Notes under the pieces: model-generated
Database searches by the model: none
Told to the model about the DNA's origin: nothing
Seen by the model: the letters and a program-made list of their open reading frames with translations, nothing else
Position numbers and translations under genes: made by a program
Shown: positions 35,406 to 43,869 of the stretch, piece by piece
Layout of the letters: each line of letters opens with the position of its first letter
Position numbering within the stretch: position 1 is the first letter of the stretch
Assembly (NCBI RefSeq): GCF_025837155.1
Contig: NZ_CP107549.1
Coordinates: forward strand, 2,914,001 to 2,978,000
From: Pseudomonas sp. Z8(2022)
GTDB lineage: Bacteria > Pseudomonadota > Gammaproteobacteria > Pseudomonadales > Pseudomonadaceae
Reading direction: 5' to 3'
Length of the DNA: 64,000 nt

Positions 35406-37001
35406 TCAGTCCTGCAGCAACACGCCGGGAGCCAGGCGCTGATCAGGGTCGAAATGCATGGCAAGACTGCGCAGCGTGGCCATGCCCAGCTCCCCCTTCT
35501 CCGCCGCCAGATACGGAGCGTGGTCGCGACCGACACCATGCTGGTGGCTGATGGTGCCGCGGTTTTCTGCGATGGCGCGGCTGGCCGCGGCCTTGAGCCG
35601 CCGCCAGCGCAGCATGGCCTCGGTGTAGTCGTTACCGGGACGGAACACGTAGGTGGTGTAGATGCTCGACCCTTCACCATAAACGTGCGACAGGTGAGTG
35701 AATACGTGCACTCGCTCGTCATCGCCGGCCAGCTCTTCACGCAGGCTGGCCTCGACCCTGTTCAACAGGTTGTCGACATTCGACCAGTCGGTGGCGGTTT
35801 CCAGGGTGTCCACCAGGTAGCCGCGCTCCCACAGGCCATGGCGCAGATAAGGGAAACGGAAACGGTTCTGCTCCCACTTCTTGCCCAGCAGAGTGCCGGT
35901 GAACACGCCGCCAAAGCCTTTCAGCAGGCGCCGCGCCTGTTTCAGCGAGGCGGTGTTCTGCGTCCGGCTGCCAGTGACGCCGAAAGTCAGCATGCACTTG
36001 CTGTCACGGGCGCCGCGCAGGGCCAGGTATTTCTCCAGCAGGGCGATCTGTTGCGGGTGACCAGCCAGGGCCAGCTGGGTACGGGTTTCGATGGCGTTGG
36101 ACAGGCGCAGCATGGACAGCGGCACACGCGCCTGGGCCAGGCTGCGAATGGCGCTCAGCGCCTGCTGCCAGTCGGGCAGGAACACCGCATAGAAACGCTC
36201 CTGCTCAGCCAGGCGACTGATGCGTACGCGTACTTCGGAGATCACCCCGAAGCGCCCTTCCGAGCCCATTACCAGCTCGCGCAGGTCGGGTCCGGCGGCC
36301 GAAGCCGGGAATGTGGGTATGTTCAGAGTTCCTGCGAAGGTTTCCAGCTTGCCGCCGGCAAACAGCTGCTCGATGCGTCCATAGCGCAACGACTGCTGAC
36401 CACTGGAACGACTGGCGACCCAGCCGCCAAGGGTCGACAACTCCCAGGACTGCGGAAAATGTCCCAGGGTATAGCCGCGCGCGCGCAGCTGGCTTTCCAC
36501 TTGCGGGCCGTTGGCGCCGGGGCCGAAGGTGGCGATCAGGCTGTCCTCGTCGACTTCCAGCAGGCGCGTCATGCGCTCCAGCGACAGGGTCAGCACCGGG
36601 CGCTGACCGGCCTGCGGGTTGATATGGCCGGCCACCGAGGTGCCGCCGCCGTAGGGAATCAGGGTCACGTCATGCTGCTGCGCCCAGGCCAGCAGATCAC
36701 GAATCTGCTCGGCGCTTTCAGGGCAGGCGACACCATCGGGAAACTGGCCAAAATCGCCCGAGCGCATGGCCAGCCAGTCCGGCAGGCTCTGACCACGGGC
36801 GTGACGCACACGCACTTCGGCATCAACGCTGATCAGCGGATGCGGCGACAGGCGCGAGGCCGGCACACGCGCCAGCACAGCCTCCAGGCTGGCATCGGCC
36901 AGACGCTGACCAGGCCCTACCAGGTCGGCGAGAAACGCCTCACCATGGGCCGGCAGTTCCACTTCGGTCGCCTCGTCACCCCATCCGTTCCAGCGTCGCA
37001 T
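35406..37001 (-). CDS. FAD-binding oxidase, alkyldihydroxyacetonephosphate synthase-like
   Basis: A 531-residue VAO/PCMH-type flavoprotein. The FAD pyrophosphate loop is PYGGGTSVAGH near residue 125; FAD-linked C-terminal domain shows GTLLGKKWEQNRFRFPYLR, VFTHLSHVYGEG and the His-rich SHQHGVGRDHAPYL near the end, all typical of AGPS, the enzyme that makes ether-lipid precursors from acyl-DHAP. Start MRRWNGWGDEATEVELP (37001) has GGGGGA upstream. First gene of a three-gene minus-strand group divergent from an AraC regulator. True substrate unknown in bacteria of this group. Confidence 0.9.
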   Translation of the reverse strand: MRRWNGWGDEATEVELPAHGEAFLADLVGPGQRLADASLEAVLARVPASRLSPHPLISVDAEVRVRHARGQSLPDWLAMRSGDFGQFPDGVACPESAEQIRDLLAWAQQHDVTLIPYGGGTSVAGHINPQAGQRPVLTLSLERMTRLLEVDEDSLIATFGPGANGPQVESQLRARGYTLGHFPQSWELSTLGGWVASRSSGQQSLRYGRIEQLFAGGKLETFAGTLNIPTFPASAAGPDLRELVMGSEGRFGVISEVRVRISRLAEQERFYAVFLPDWQQALSAIRSLAQARVPLSMLRLSNAIETRTQLALAGHPQQIALLEKYLALRGARDSKCMLTFGVTGSRTQNTASLKQARRLLKGFGGVFTGTLLGKKWEQNRFRFPYLRHGLWERGYLVDTLETATDWSNVDNLLNRVEASLREELAGDDERVHVFTHLSHVYGEGSSIYTTYVFRPGNDYTEAMLRWRRLKAAASRAIAENRGTISHQHGVGRDHAPYLAAEKGELGMATLRSLAMHFDPDQRLAPGVLLQD

Positions 37002-37123
37002 CGCATCCCCCATTCCGATCAGCACTTATGGCTGCCTATACTAGCCAGCCGCCGATTTCCGTCACTGTCGAATCGGGACAGGCACTATCGCCAATCAAGA
37101 CAGGCATCCCAGAACAAGAATCC

Positions 37124-38158
37124 ATGGATAACCTCGGCTATACCTCCGTTCCCGCCCTGCTCAAGTATCTGCGCCAGGCCGAACAGCTCGGCCTGGACAC
37201 CGACCGCGCCCTGGCCGCCGCGGGCATCGACGCTCAGGACCTGGCCGACAATGGCAAGCGCATGCCCAGCGAGGTGCATGAGCGCCTGCTGGCGCATCTG
37301 ATCGAGGTTTCCGGTGATCCCTTATTCGGCCTGCACTCAGCGCGTTTCGTGCAGCCCGGCTCGTGGAGCGTGCTCGGTTACATCGCAATGAACTGCGCCA
37401 CCCTGGGTGAGGCCATGGGCCGCATCGTGCCGTACGAGAAACTGGTGGGCGACATGGGCACCAGCCGTCTCGAAGCCGCCGAGGATCACGTGCGGCTGAT
37501 CTGGAGTTGCCGTCATCAGGCGCCGGACGTACGCCGCCATATGGTCGAGAACGTGCTCGCCTCCTGGCTGCTGTACGCCCGCTGGATCGCCGACTCCGAG
37601 CATTCGCCGCGCGAAGTGTGGTTCGAGCATGCGCAACCGGCCGACACCGACCTGGCCGAATACCAGCAGCTGTTCGGCTGCCCGGTGCTGTTCGAACAGC
37701 CCTGCAACGCCCTGCTGGTGCCGCTGGATTACCTCGGCGTGCCGCTGCGCCAGGCCGATGCCAACCTGCTGCGCACGCTGGAAGAACATGCCCTGACCCT
37801 GATGGCCGGGCTGGACGATAACGAGCCACTGCCGCGCCGGGTGAAGAACTCCCTGCGCCTGCTGCTCAAGGACGGCCTGCCACGCAAGGAACGAGTGGCG
37901 GAGAAGTTCGACATGACCGTGCGCACCCTGCAGCGCCACCTGCAGCAGGCCGGCACCAGCTATCAGCAGATACTCGACGAACTGCGCCAGGAGCTGGCCG
38001 AGCATTACCTGCTGCGCAGCGACCTGGCGATCCAGGACATCGCCTGTTACCTGGGTTTCACCGAATCACGCTCATTCCACCGCAGCTTCAAAAGCTGGAC
38101 CGGGCAAACGCCGGGCGAGTTTCGCGAAAGCAGGCGCCGGGACAATCCGCTGGGTTAG
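37124..38158 (+). CDS. AraC-family transcriptional regulator
   Basis: A 344-residue regulator with an N-terminal Arabinose_bd (OruR/ArgR-like) domain (VSGDPLFGLHSARFVQPGSWSVLGYIAMN) and a C-terminal double HTH (ERVAEKFDMTVRTLQRHLQQAGTSYQQ and IQDIACYLGFTESRSFHRSFKSWTG). The divergent AGPS-like operon is the most likely target, as in the same arrangement in P. aeruginosa (PA3027, from memory). The ATG at 37124 starts MDNLGYTSVPALLKYL; an upstream start at 37028 adds a poor sequence. Confidence 0.92.
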   Translation: MDNLGYTSVPALLKYLRQAEQLGLDTDRALAAAGIDAQDLADNGKRMPSEVHERLLAHLIEVSGDPLFGLHSARFVQPGSWSVLGYIAMNCATLGEAMGRIVPYEKLVGDMGTSRLEAAEDHVRLIWSCRHQAPDVRRHMVENVLASWLLYARWIADSEHSPREVWFEHAQPADTDLAEYQQLFGCPVLFEQPCNALLVPLDYLGVPLRQADANLLRTLEEHALTLMAGLDDNEPLPRRVKNSLRLLLKDGLPRKERVAEKFDMTVRTLQRHLQQAGTSYQQILDELRQELAEHYLLRSDLAIQDIACYLGFTESRSFHRSFKSWTGQTPGEFRESRRRDNPLG

Positions 38159-38256
38159 CGTTCCGGCGAGCGGCGCACTCTGTTACCGGTACGCCTTGGG
38201 AGAAGGGGCGGAAACGTCGGCGGCCTGCGCCTCCGGGCAGGCCGCCGATAACGTTC

Positions 38257-39384
38257 TCAACGCTTGCGCAGAATCACACTGCCGATCGAATAACCGGCAC
38301 CGAAGGAACTCAGGACACCCAGGCTGCCCGCCGGCAGGTCGTCCTGATACTTGTGCAGGGCGATCACCGAGCCGGCCGAGCTGGTGTTGGCGTATGTGTC
38401 GAGAATCACCGGCGCCTCGTGCGGCTCGGCATCGCGCCCCAGCAGCTTGCGGGTGATCAGCAGGTTCATGTTGAGGTTGGCCTGGTGCAGCCAGAAGCGC
38501 CGAACCTGAGAAGGCTCCAGCTGGTTTTCCGCCAGATGGGCAGCGATCAGCTCGGCAACCATCGGGCAGACTTCCTTGAACACCTTGCGCCCTTCCTGCA
38601 CGAACAGCTTGTCGCGGGTGCCGATACCTTCCTCGGCCGCCCGGTTGAGGAAACCGAAGTTGTTGCGGATGTTATTGGAGAACTGCGTCAGCAGCTTGGT
38701 ACTGACCACATCGAACTGATGGGCAGAGGTGGCCTGATCGGCGCGTTCGAGAATCACCGCGGTGGCGGCGTCACCGAAGATGAAGTGGCTGTCGCGGTCA
38801 CGGAAGTTGAGGTGGCCGGTGCAGATTTCCGGGTTGACCATGAGAATCGCACGGGCCTGGCCGGTCTGAATCGCAGTAGCTGCAGCCTGAATGCCGAATG
38901 TGGCCGAGGAACAGGCCACGTTCATGTCGTAACCCCAGCCCTGAATGCCGAGCGCCGCCTGCACTTCGATGGCCACCGCCGGGTAGGCACGCTGCAGATT
39001 CGAGCAGGCGACGATCACCCCGTCGATATCGGCGACGGTCTTGCCGGCACGCTCCAGCGCCTCTTTGGCAGCGCCGACGGCCATCTCGCAGAGGATGCCC
39101 CACTCGTCGTTGGAGCGCTCGGGAATGCGCGGCACCATGCGCTGCGGATCGAGGATCCCGTCCTTGTCGATGACGAAGCGGCTCTTGATGCCGGAAGCCT
39201 TCTCGATGAAGGCGCTGCTGGACTCGTTCAGCGCCTCGACCTCGCCACGGGCGATGGCGTCGGCATTGTCGGCATTGAACTGCTGCACGTAGGCATTGAA
39301 GGATGCCACCAGCTCGTCGTTGGAAATGCTGTTGGCCGGGGTATAGAGGCCGGTACCACTGATCACGACGTTATGCACGCTCAT
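38257..39384 (-). CDS. Beta-ketoacyl-ACP synthase III-like condensing enzyme
   Basis: A 375-residue FabH-type thiolase-fold enzyme. Catalytic triad residues are Cys158 ([10 protein letters not shown]), His in FWLHQANLN and Asn in [11 protein letters not shown]. It closely resembles P. aeruginosa PA3286, which joins octanoyl-CoA from beta-oxidation with malonyl-ACP, feeding it into synthesis (established for that protein, from memory). The ~50-residue insertion near residues 30-75 ([18 protein letters not shown]) sets this subgroup apart from housekeeping FabH. Start [16 protein letters not shown] at 39384. Confidence 0.9.
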   Translation of the reverse strand: MSVHNVVISGTGLYTPANSISNDELVASFNAYVQQFNADNADAIARGEVEALNESSSAFIEKASGIKSRFVIDKDGILDPQRMVPRIPERSNDEWGILCEMAVGAAKEALERAGKTVADIDGVIVACSNLQRAYPAVAIEVQAALGIQGWGYDMNVACSSATFGIQAAATAIQTGQARAILMVNPEICTGHLNFRDRDSHFIFGDAATAVILERADQATSAHQFDVVSTKLLTQFSNNIRNNFGFLNRAAEEGIGTRDKLFVQEGRKVFKEVCPMVAELIAAHLAENQLEPSQVRRFWLHQANLNMNLLITRKLLGRDAEPHEAPVILDTYANTSSAGSVIALHKYQDDLPAGSLGVLSSFGAGYSIGSVILRKR

Positions 39385-39613
39385 TCCTCTTCTCGGCCAC
39401 TGGCGGCCTAGGCAGTAGGCCGGCGACGATGGCGCAGGCCAAAAAATCGGGATATGGGCCAAACTCTGACGATGGTTGGCTCCGGGCCACTGAGTGTGCC
39501 ACAGGGCAATGGGGTTCGTCCTCAGCCCGTGCATGTGTCCAGGCGGACAGAACATGACCCGATATAGCCGCTTGGTCTAAAGTCCTATCTCGACCCACTC
39601 ATCTGGAGCTTGA

Positions 39614-41224
39614 ATGAACTTTTCCCTGCTCAGCCGCTATGCATTTTTCGTGTTCTGCGTGCTGTTCACCCTGGCCAGCCTGCCCTTCCTCGCTCATGAA
39701 TGGATATGGCCGGTCACCCTGCTCACCGGTGTGCTCAGCCTGATTGGTATCGGCGACCTGTTGCAGACCCGCCATGCAGTACGCCGCAACTACCCGATCC
39801 TGGGCAATATCCGCTATCTGGTCGAAGGCATCCGTCCGGAAATCCGTCAGTACCTGCTCGAAGGCGATGCCGAACAGCTGCCCTTCTCCCGCGCCCAGCG
39901 CTCACTGGTCTACGCCCGCGCCAAGAATGAAGGTTCGGACAAACCCTTCGGCACCCTGAGCGATGTCTACCAGAACGGTTTCGAGTTCGTCAGCCACTCG
40001 ATGCGCCCAGCGCCGCTGACTGATCCATGCAGCTTTCGTGTGGAGATCGGCGGGCCGCAATGTCGCCAGCCGTACTCGGCATCCCTGTTCAACATCTCGG
40101 CGATGAGCTTCGGCTCACTCAGTGCCAACGCCATTCGCGCCCTCAACGAAGGGGCGAAACTCGGTGAGTTCTACCATGACACCGGCGAAGGCAGCATCAG
40201 CCCCTACCACCGTGAACACGGTGGCGATCTGGTCTGGGAGCTGGGCAGCGGCTACTTCGGCTGCCGCACTTCGGACGGCCGCTTCGACCCCGAGCGGTTC
40301 GCAGCTCAGGCAGCCAGCCCGCAGGTGAAGATGATCGAGATCAAGCTCAGCCAGGGCGCCAAGCCGGGCCACGGCGGCATCCTGCCCAAGCACAAGGTCA
40401 CCGAGGAAATCGCCAACACCCGTGGCGTGCCGATGGGCGAGGACTGCATCTCGCCGTCGCGCCATAGCGCCTTCTCCACACCAACCGAGCTGCTGCAGTT
40501 CATTGCCCAATTGCGCGAGCTCTCTGATGGCAAACCGGTGGGCTTCAAGTTCTGCCTGGGCCACCCGTGGGAATTCATGGGCATCGTCAAGGCCATGCTG
40601 GAGACCGGCATCCTGCCCGACTTCATCGTCGTCGACGGCAAGGAAGGCGGCACCGGCGCCGCACCACTGGAGTTCACCGATCACCTCGGAGTGCCGCTGC
40701 GTGAAGGCCTGCTGTTTGTACACAACACCCTGGTCGGCAGCAACCTGCGCGACAAGATCAAGCTCGGCGCCAGTGGCAAGATCGTCAGTGCCTTCGATAT
40801 AGCCCGGGTTCTGGCCATCGGCGCCGACTGGGCCAACTCGGCGCGCGGCTTCATGTTCGCCATCGGCTGCATCCAGTCGCAGTCCTGCCACACCAACAAG
40901 TGCCCCACCGGCGTCGCTACCCAGGACCCGCTGCGCCAGCGCGCGCTGGTGGTCGAGGACAAGGCCCAGCGCGTCTACAACTTCCATCGCAACACGCTCA
41001 AGGCACTGGCCGAGATGCTTGCCGCCGCCGGCCTCGACCACCCGTCGCAAATCGATGCCAAGCATCTGGTGCAGCGCCTGTCGGCCACCGAGATCAAGCT
41101 GTTCTCCCAGCAGCATGTGTTCCTCGCGCCGGGGGAGCTGCTCGGTGGCCAGATCGATGGCGAGTTCTATGACCGCATGTGGCGCATGGCCCGCGCCGAC
41201 AGCTTCGAGCCGGCACCGGCTTGA
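39614..41224 (+). CDS. Membrane-anchored FMN-binding glutamate synthase-like protein
   Basis: A 536-residue protein: two N-terminal membrane helices (residues ~8-25 and ~32-55) then a GltB-like TIM-barrel domain with FNISAMSFGSLSANAI, KLSQGAKPGHGGILP, DGKEGGTGAAPLEF and the Cys cluster CIQSQSCHTNKCPTGVAT that in glutamate synthase holds a 3Fe-4S cluster. There is no glutaminase domain, so it is not GOGAT itself; archaeal and bacterial stand-alone proteins of this type are of uncertain function. Its 3' end overlaps the convergent nadR by 58 bases. Confidence 0.9.
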   Translation: MNFSLLSRYAFFVFCVLFTLASLPFLAHEWIWPVTLLTGVLSLIGIGDLLQTRHAVRRNYPILGNIRYLVEGIRPEIRQYLLEGDAEQLPFSRAQRSLVYARAKNEGSDKPFGTLSDVYQNGFEFVSHSMRPAPLTDPCSFRVEIGGPQCRQPYSASLFNISAMSFGSLSANAIRALNEGAKLGEFYHDTGEGSISPYHREHGGDLVWELGSGYFGCRTSDGRFDPERFAAQAASPQVKMIEIKLSQGAKPGHGGILPKHKVTEEIANTRGVPMGEDCISPSRHSAFSTPTELLQFIAQLRELSDGKPVGFKFCLGHPWEFMGIVKAMLETGILPDFIVVDGKEGGTGAAPLEFTDHLGVPLREGLLFVHNTLVGSNLRDKIKLGASGKIVSAFDIARVLAIGADWANSARGFMFAIGCIQSQSCHTNKCPTGVATQDPLRQRALVVEDKAQRVYNFHRNTLKALAEMLAAAGLDHPSQIDAKHLVQRLSATEIKLFSQQHVFLAPGELLGGQIDGEFYDRMWRMARADSFEPAPA

Positions 41225-42258
41225 GTCCGGCGACTCGCCAGATAACTCAGCGCCTGGTCGACTCGCTGCTGCAGCGAACCGGTCAGGCGTGTGAAGCCCA
41301 GGCCCCGACACTGCAGCTGCTGCTCGTACCACTGGTTCTGCCGGCGGCGAAAGGTCTCGTCCTGGCGCGTGCCGTCCTGTACGAAAGGAAAGTCATCGGC
41401 GCACAAAAACAGATGGTGGTAGTGCCGCTCGGCCAGTTGCTCCAGCTCAACCTCGGCACGGCCGAACAGCTCGCGGCAGTAGAACAAGGTGGTCAGGGGT
41501 GTAGTGTCGCAGACCAGATAGCGCCTGCACTGCCCGGCCAGCGCCTGCTCGCGTGCGACCTGGGTGCGGCCGATGCGCAGCAGATCGTCATAGGTGAGTA
41601 CGCCGCCCTGCTCTTCCCACAGTTCGCGGCCGTATTCCGCGGCATACCGAGTGCCCAATGCCTCGCCCAGCGCCAGGGCGAGGCTGCTCTTGCCCGTGGA
41701 CTCGCCGCCTAGCAAGGCAATGCGCTCGACGAAATCGCCATAGACCTGCGGCGCCAGGTAGTGATGCAGACCATGGATATCGGCGCGCAGGCGCGTGGCA
41801 CAGATCGGTACGTGCTGACGCGCCCGATCCACTTCGACATGCGCCACCGGCCGCTGGAAGCGCTCCGCCAGATGCGCGGCGAAACCATCACCATAGGCCT
41901 CGCTGGTAAACACCGCATCCACTGGCTGCCCCAGCACGGCGAGGCAGAACGCCGCGACGAATTCGCGCTGCATGGCATCCGCCTCGGACTCGTGCGGCAG
42001 ATCCGGCAGCCTCAGCCCCGCCAGCTGTTGGGCAGCCACCCATTCGGGCGTCACCACCCAGCTGCGCTGCTCGGGAAAACGCATCCGCAACCAGTTCGTC
42101 CGGCGTTCGGGTTCGCAACCCGCCACTTCGGGGTATGACCAACTGAGCAGCACCAGCTGCTCGCACTGGGCCTGAGCCTGCTGGATCAGCCATTCATGAC
42201 CCAGATGCAACGGCGCGAACTTGCCCACCACCAGGCCGACCGCGAATCGCTTGCTCAT
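41167..42258 (-). CDS. nadR: NadR-type NMN adenylyltransferase / ribosylnicotinamide kinase
   Basis: A 363-residue bifunctional NAD-salvage enzyme. N-terminal nucleotidyltransferase has GKFAPLHLGHEWLI (HxGH motif, residues 12-25); C-terminal kinase has Walker A LGGESTGKSSLA near residue 185 and DTTPLTTLFYC. There is no N-terminal HTH, so it would not be the repressor form of enterics. pnuC lies one base upstream: import of nicotinamide riboside, phosphorylation, then adenylation to NAD. The C-terminal ~20 codons overlap the convergent GltB-like gene. Confidence 0.92.
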   Translation of the reverse strand: MSKRFAVGLVVGKFAPLHLGHEWLIQQAQAQCEQLVLLSWSYPEVAGCEPERRTNWLRMRFPEQRSWVVTPEWVAAQQLAGLRLPDLPHESEADAMQREFVAAFCLAVLGQPVDAVFTSEAYGDGFAAHLAERFQRPVAHVEVDRARQHVPICATRLRADIHGLHHYLAPQVYGDFVERIALLGGESTGKSSLALALGEALGTRYAAEYGRELWEEQGGVLTYDDLLRIGRTQVAREQALAGQCRRYLVCDTTPLTTLFYCRELFGRAEVELEQLAERHYHHLFLCADDFPFVQDGTRQDETFRRRQNQWYEQQLQCRGLGFTRLTGSLQQRVDQALSYLASRRTQAGAGSKLSARAMRHMRS

Positions 42259-42259
42259 A

Positions 42260-42826
42260 TCAGACCATCCGAACCTTCAGTTCGCTGCGCCAGCGGTACA
42301 GGCCATACCAGGCATTGCACCAGAACAGCAGGTAGATGAAGGCGGTCAGGTACAGCTCACGCGATGCGAACAGCGGCACCGCGAGGGTGTTGACCAGCAG
42401 CCAGCCGTACCAGGTTTCCAGCCTGCGGCGCATCAGCAGTAGCTGCGCCAGTACGCTGAAGGTCAGCACCAGCGAGTCGATGAAGGGCGCGTAGGCATCG
42501 GTGAAATGATGCAGCAACGCGCCATAGGCCAGCGCCACCAGCACCGCCACACCAAGCGCGAGGGAAAGTCCCGGCCAGGCTGTGCGGCTGATCGCCATGG
42601 GTTCGCCGCCGCGTCCACGCAACCAGCTCCACCAGCCGATCAGACTGGTCAGAATGAAGAAGCCCTGCAGGGTGACGTCCGCATACAACTGCACGCTGAA
42701 GAACAGCCAGCCGAACAGCACGCAACCGACCAGCCCGACCGCCCAGGTATGCACTGAGTTGCGCGCCGCCAGCAGCACCGAAACCAGATAGAAAAGGTTG
42801 GCGAAGATCTCCAGCGACGACGGCAT
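42260..42826 (-). CDS. pnuC: Nicotinamide riboside transporter PnuC
   Basis: A 188-residue membrane protein with about seven helices and the family pattern WAVGLVGCVLFGWLFFSVQLYADVTLQ..., including WW...LRG near residue 70 and NTLAVPLFASRELYLTA near residue 148. It moves nicotinamide riboside by facilitated diffusion driven by the kinase NadR, encoded immediately downstream. The pair forms a two-gene NAD-salvage operon. Confidence 0.93.
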   Translation of the reverse strand: MPSSLEIFANLFYLVSVLLAARNSVHTWAVGLVGCVLFGWLFFSVQLYADVTLQGFFILTSLIGWWSWLRGRGGEPMAISRTAWPGLSLALGVAVLVALAYGALLHHFTDAYAPFIDSLVLTFSVLAQLLLMRRRLETWYGWLLVNTLAVPLFASRELYLTAFIYLLFWCNAWYGLYRWRSELKVRMV

Positions 42827-42966
42827 GCACGCATCCTTATGAACATGGAATCAGCCGCGCAGCCTATCACGTGACGCATGCCACAGCCGTGCATGGCTCA
42901 CCTGACAAGCGGGCCGAAGCATGCTTTGATAGCCACCTCTAGCATTCCAAAGGACTGGATCGCACC

Positions 42967-43719
42967 ATGCCTCTGCTCGCCGTTCTCGTCATCGCCTGCC
43001 AAGTCACCTGCGGCTTGCATGTGGTTCGCAGCGGCCAGGATCGCTACTGGCTGTATCTGATCATCGCCCTGCCAGGTCTCGGCTGCCTGATCTACTTTCT
43101 CGGCATCATGCTGCCGGAGCTGCTCGGCAGTCGTCGCGGCCGCCGCACGCTCAACCGCCTGCACGACAGCATCGACCCGCAGCGTCATCTGCGCACCCTG
43201 CGTGACGAGCTGGAGATTCGCGACACCCGCGATACCCGCGTCAACCTGGCCGACGAGCTGCTGCGCATGGGGCAGGCCGAAGAAGCGGCTCAGCACTATC
43301 AGGCGGCTCTGCGGGGTATCCACAGCGACGCCCCGGACATCCTCCTCGGCCTGGCCAGAGCCCGTTTCGCCCTGGGCGATTTCGCCGGTTGCCAGGCAAG
43401 CCTCGACCAACTGATCGCCCAAAATCCCGACTTCCGCTCCACCGACGGTCACCTGCTTTACGCCCGGGCGCTGGAAGGCCAGGGCAACGACCTCAAGGCC
43501 GAGGAGGAGTACCGCGCGCTTGGCAGCTACAGCACCAGCCCGGAAGCCAACTACCGCTATGCCCTGCTGCTGCGCCGGCTGGGGCGCCAGCGCGAAGCCA
43601 TCGAACTGTTGCAGCAGATCCACACCCACGCCCGACGCTCCGCCAGGCATTACCGGGTTCTGCACAAGGAGTGGCTGGACCTGAGTCAGAAGGCGCTGCT
43701 CGACCTGCAGCGCAACTGA
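42967..43719 (+). CDS. TPR-repeat membrane protein
   Basis: A 250-residue protein with two short N-terminal hydrophobic segments (residues ~1-15 and ~28-48: YLIIALPGLGCLIYFLGIMLP) and a tetratricopeptide region from about residue 85 to 235 (VNLADELLRMGQAEEAAQHYQAAL; ILLGLARARFALGDFAGCQASL; LLYARALEGQGNDLKAEEEYRAL; YRYALLLRRLGRQREAIELL). It is likely a membrane-tethered protein-protein interaction module; no partner is evident. It ends shortly before the polymorphic toxin island. Confidence 0.8.
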   Translation: MPLLAVLVIACQVTCGLHVVRSGQDRYWLYLIIALPGLGCLIYFLGIMLPELLGSRRGRRTLNRLHDSIDPQRHLRTLRDELEIRDTRDTRVNLADELLRMGQAEEAAQHYQAALRGIHSDAPDILLGLARARFALGDFAGCQASLDQLIAQNPDFRSTDGHLLYARALEGQGNDLKAEEEYRALGSYSTSPEANYRYALLLRRLGRQREAIELLQQIHTHARRSARHYRVLHKEWLDLSQKALLDLQRN

Positions 43720-43869
43720 GCGGCGAACGCCACTATTTGCGTGCATCGCTCACAAAACAGAAACGCCGCGTGCCACTGCGCAAGACTTTGCTCATGGGTC
43801 ATTGGTTAGCATCGGACGCTGACGAAGGAACTTGCCGGCATCCGCCGGCTGCAGCAGGGATGCAACAAG

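Noticed and set aside
35454-37301. A 615-codon plus-strand frame antisense to the AGPS-like gene
   Set aside because: Shadow frame; the minus-strand gene shows all FAD-binding motifs.
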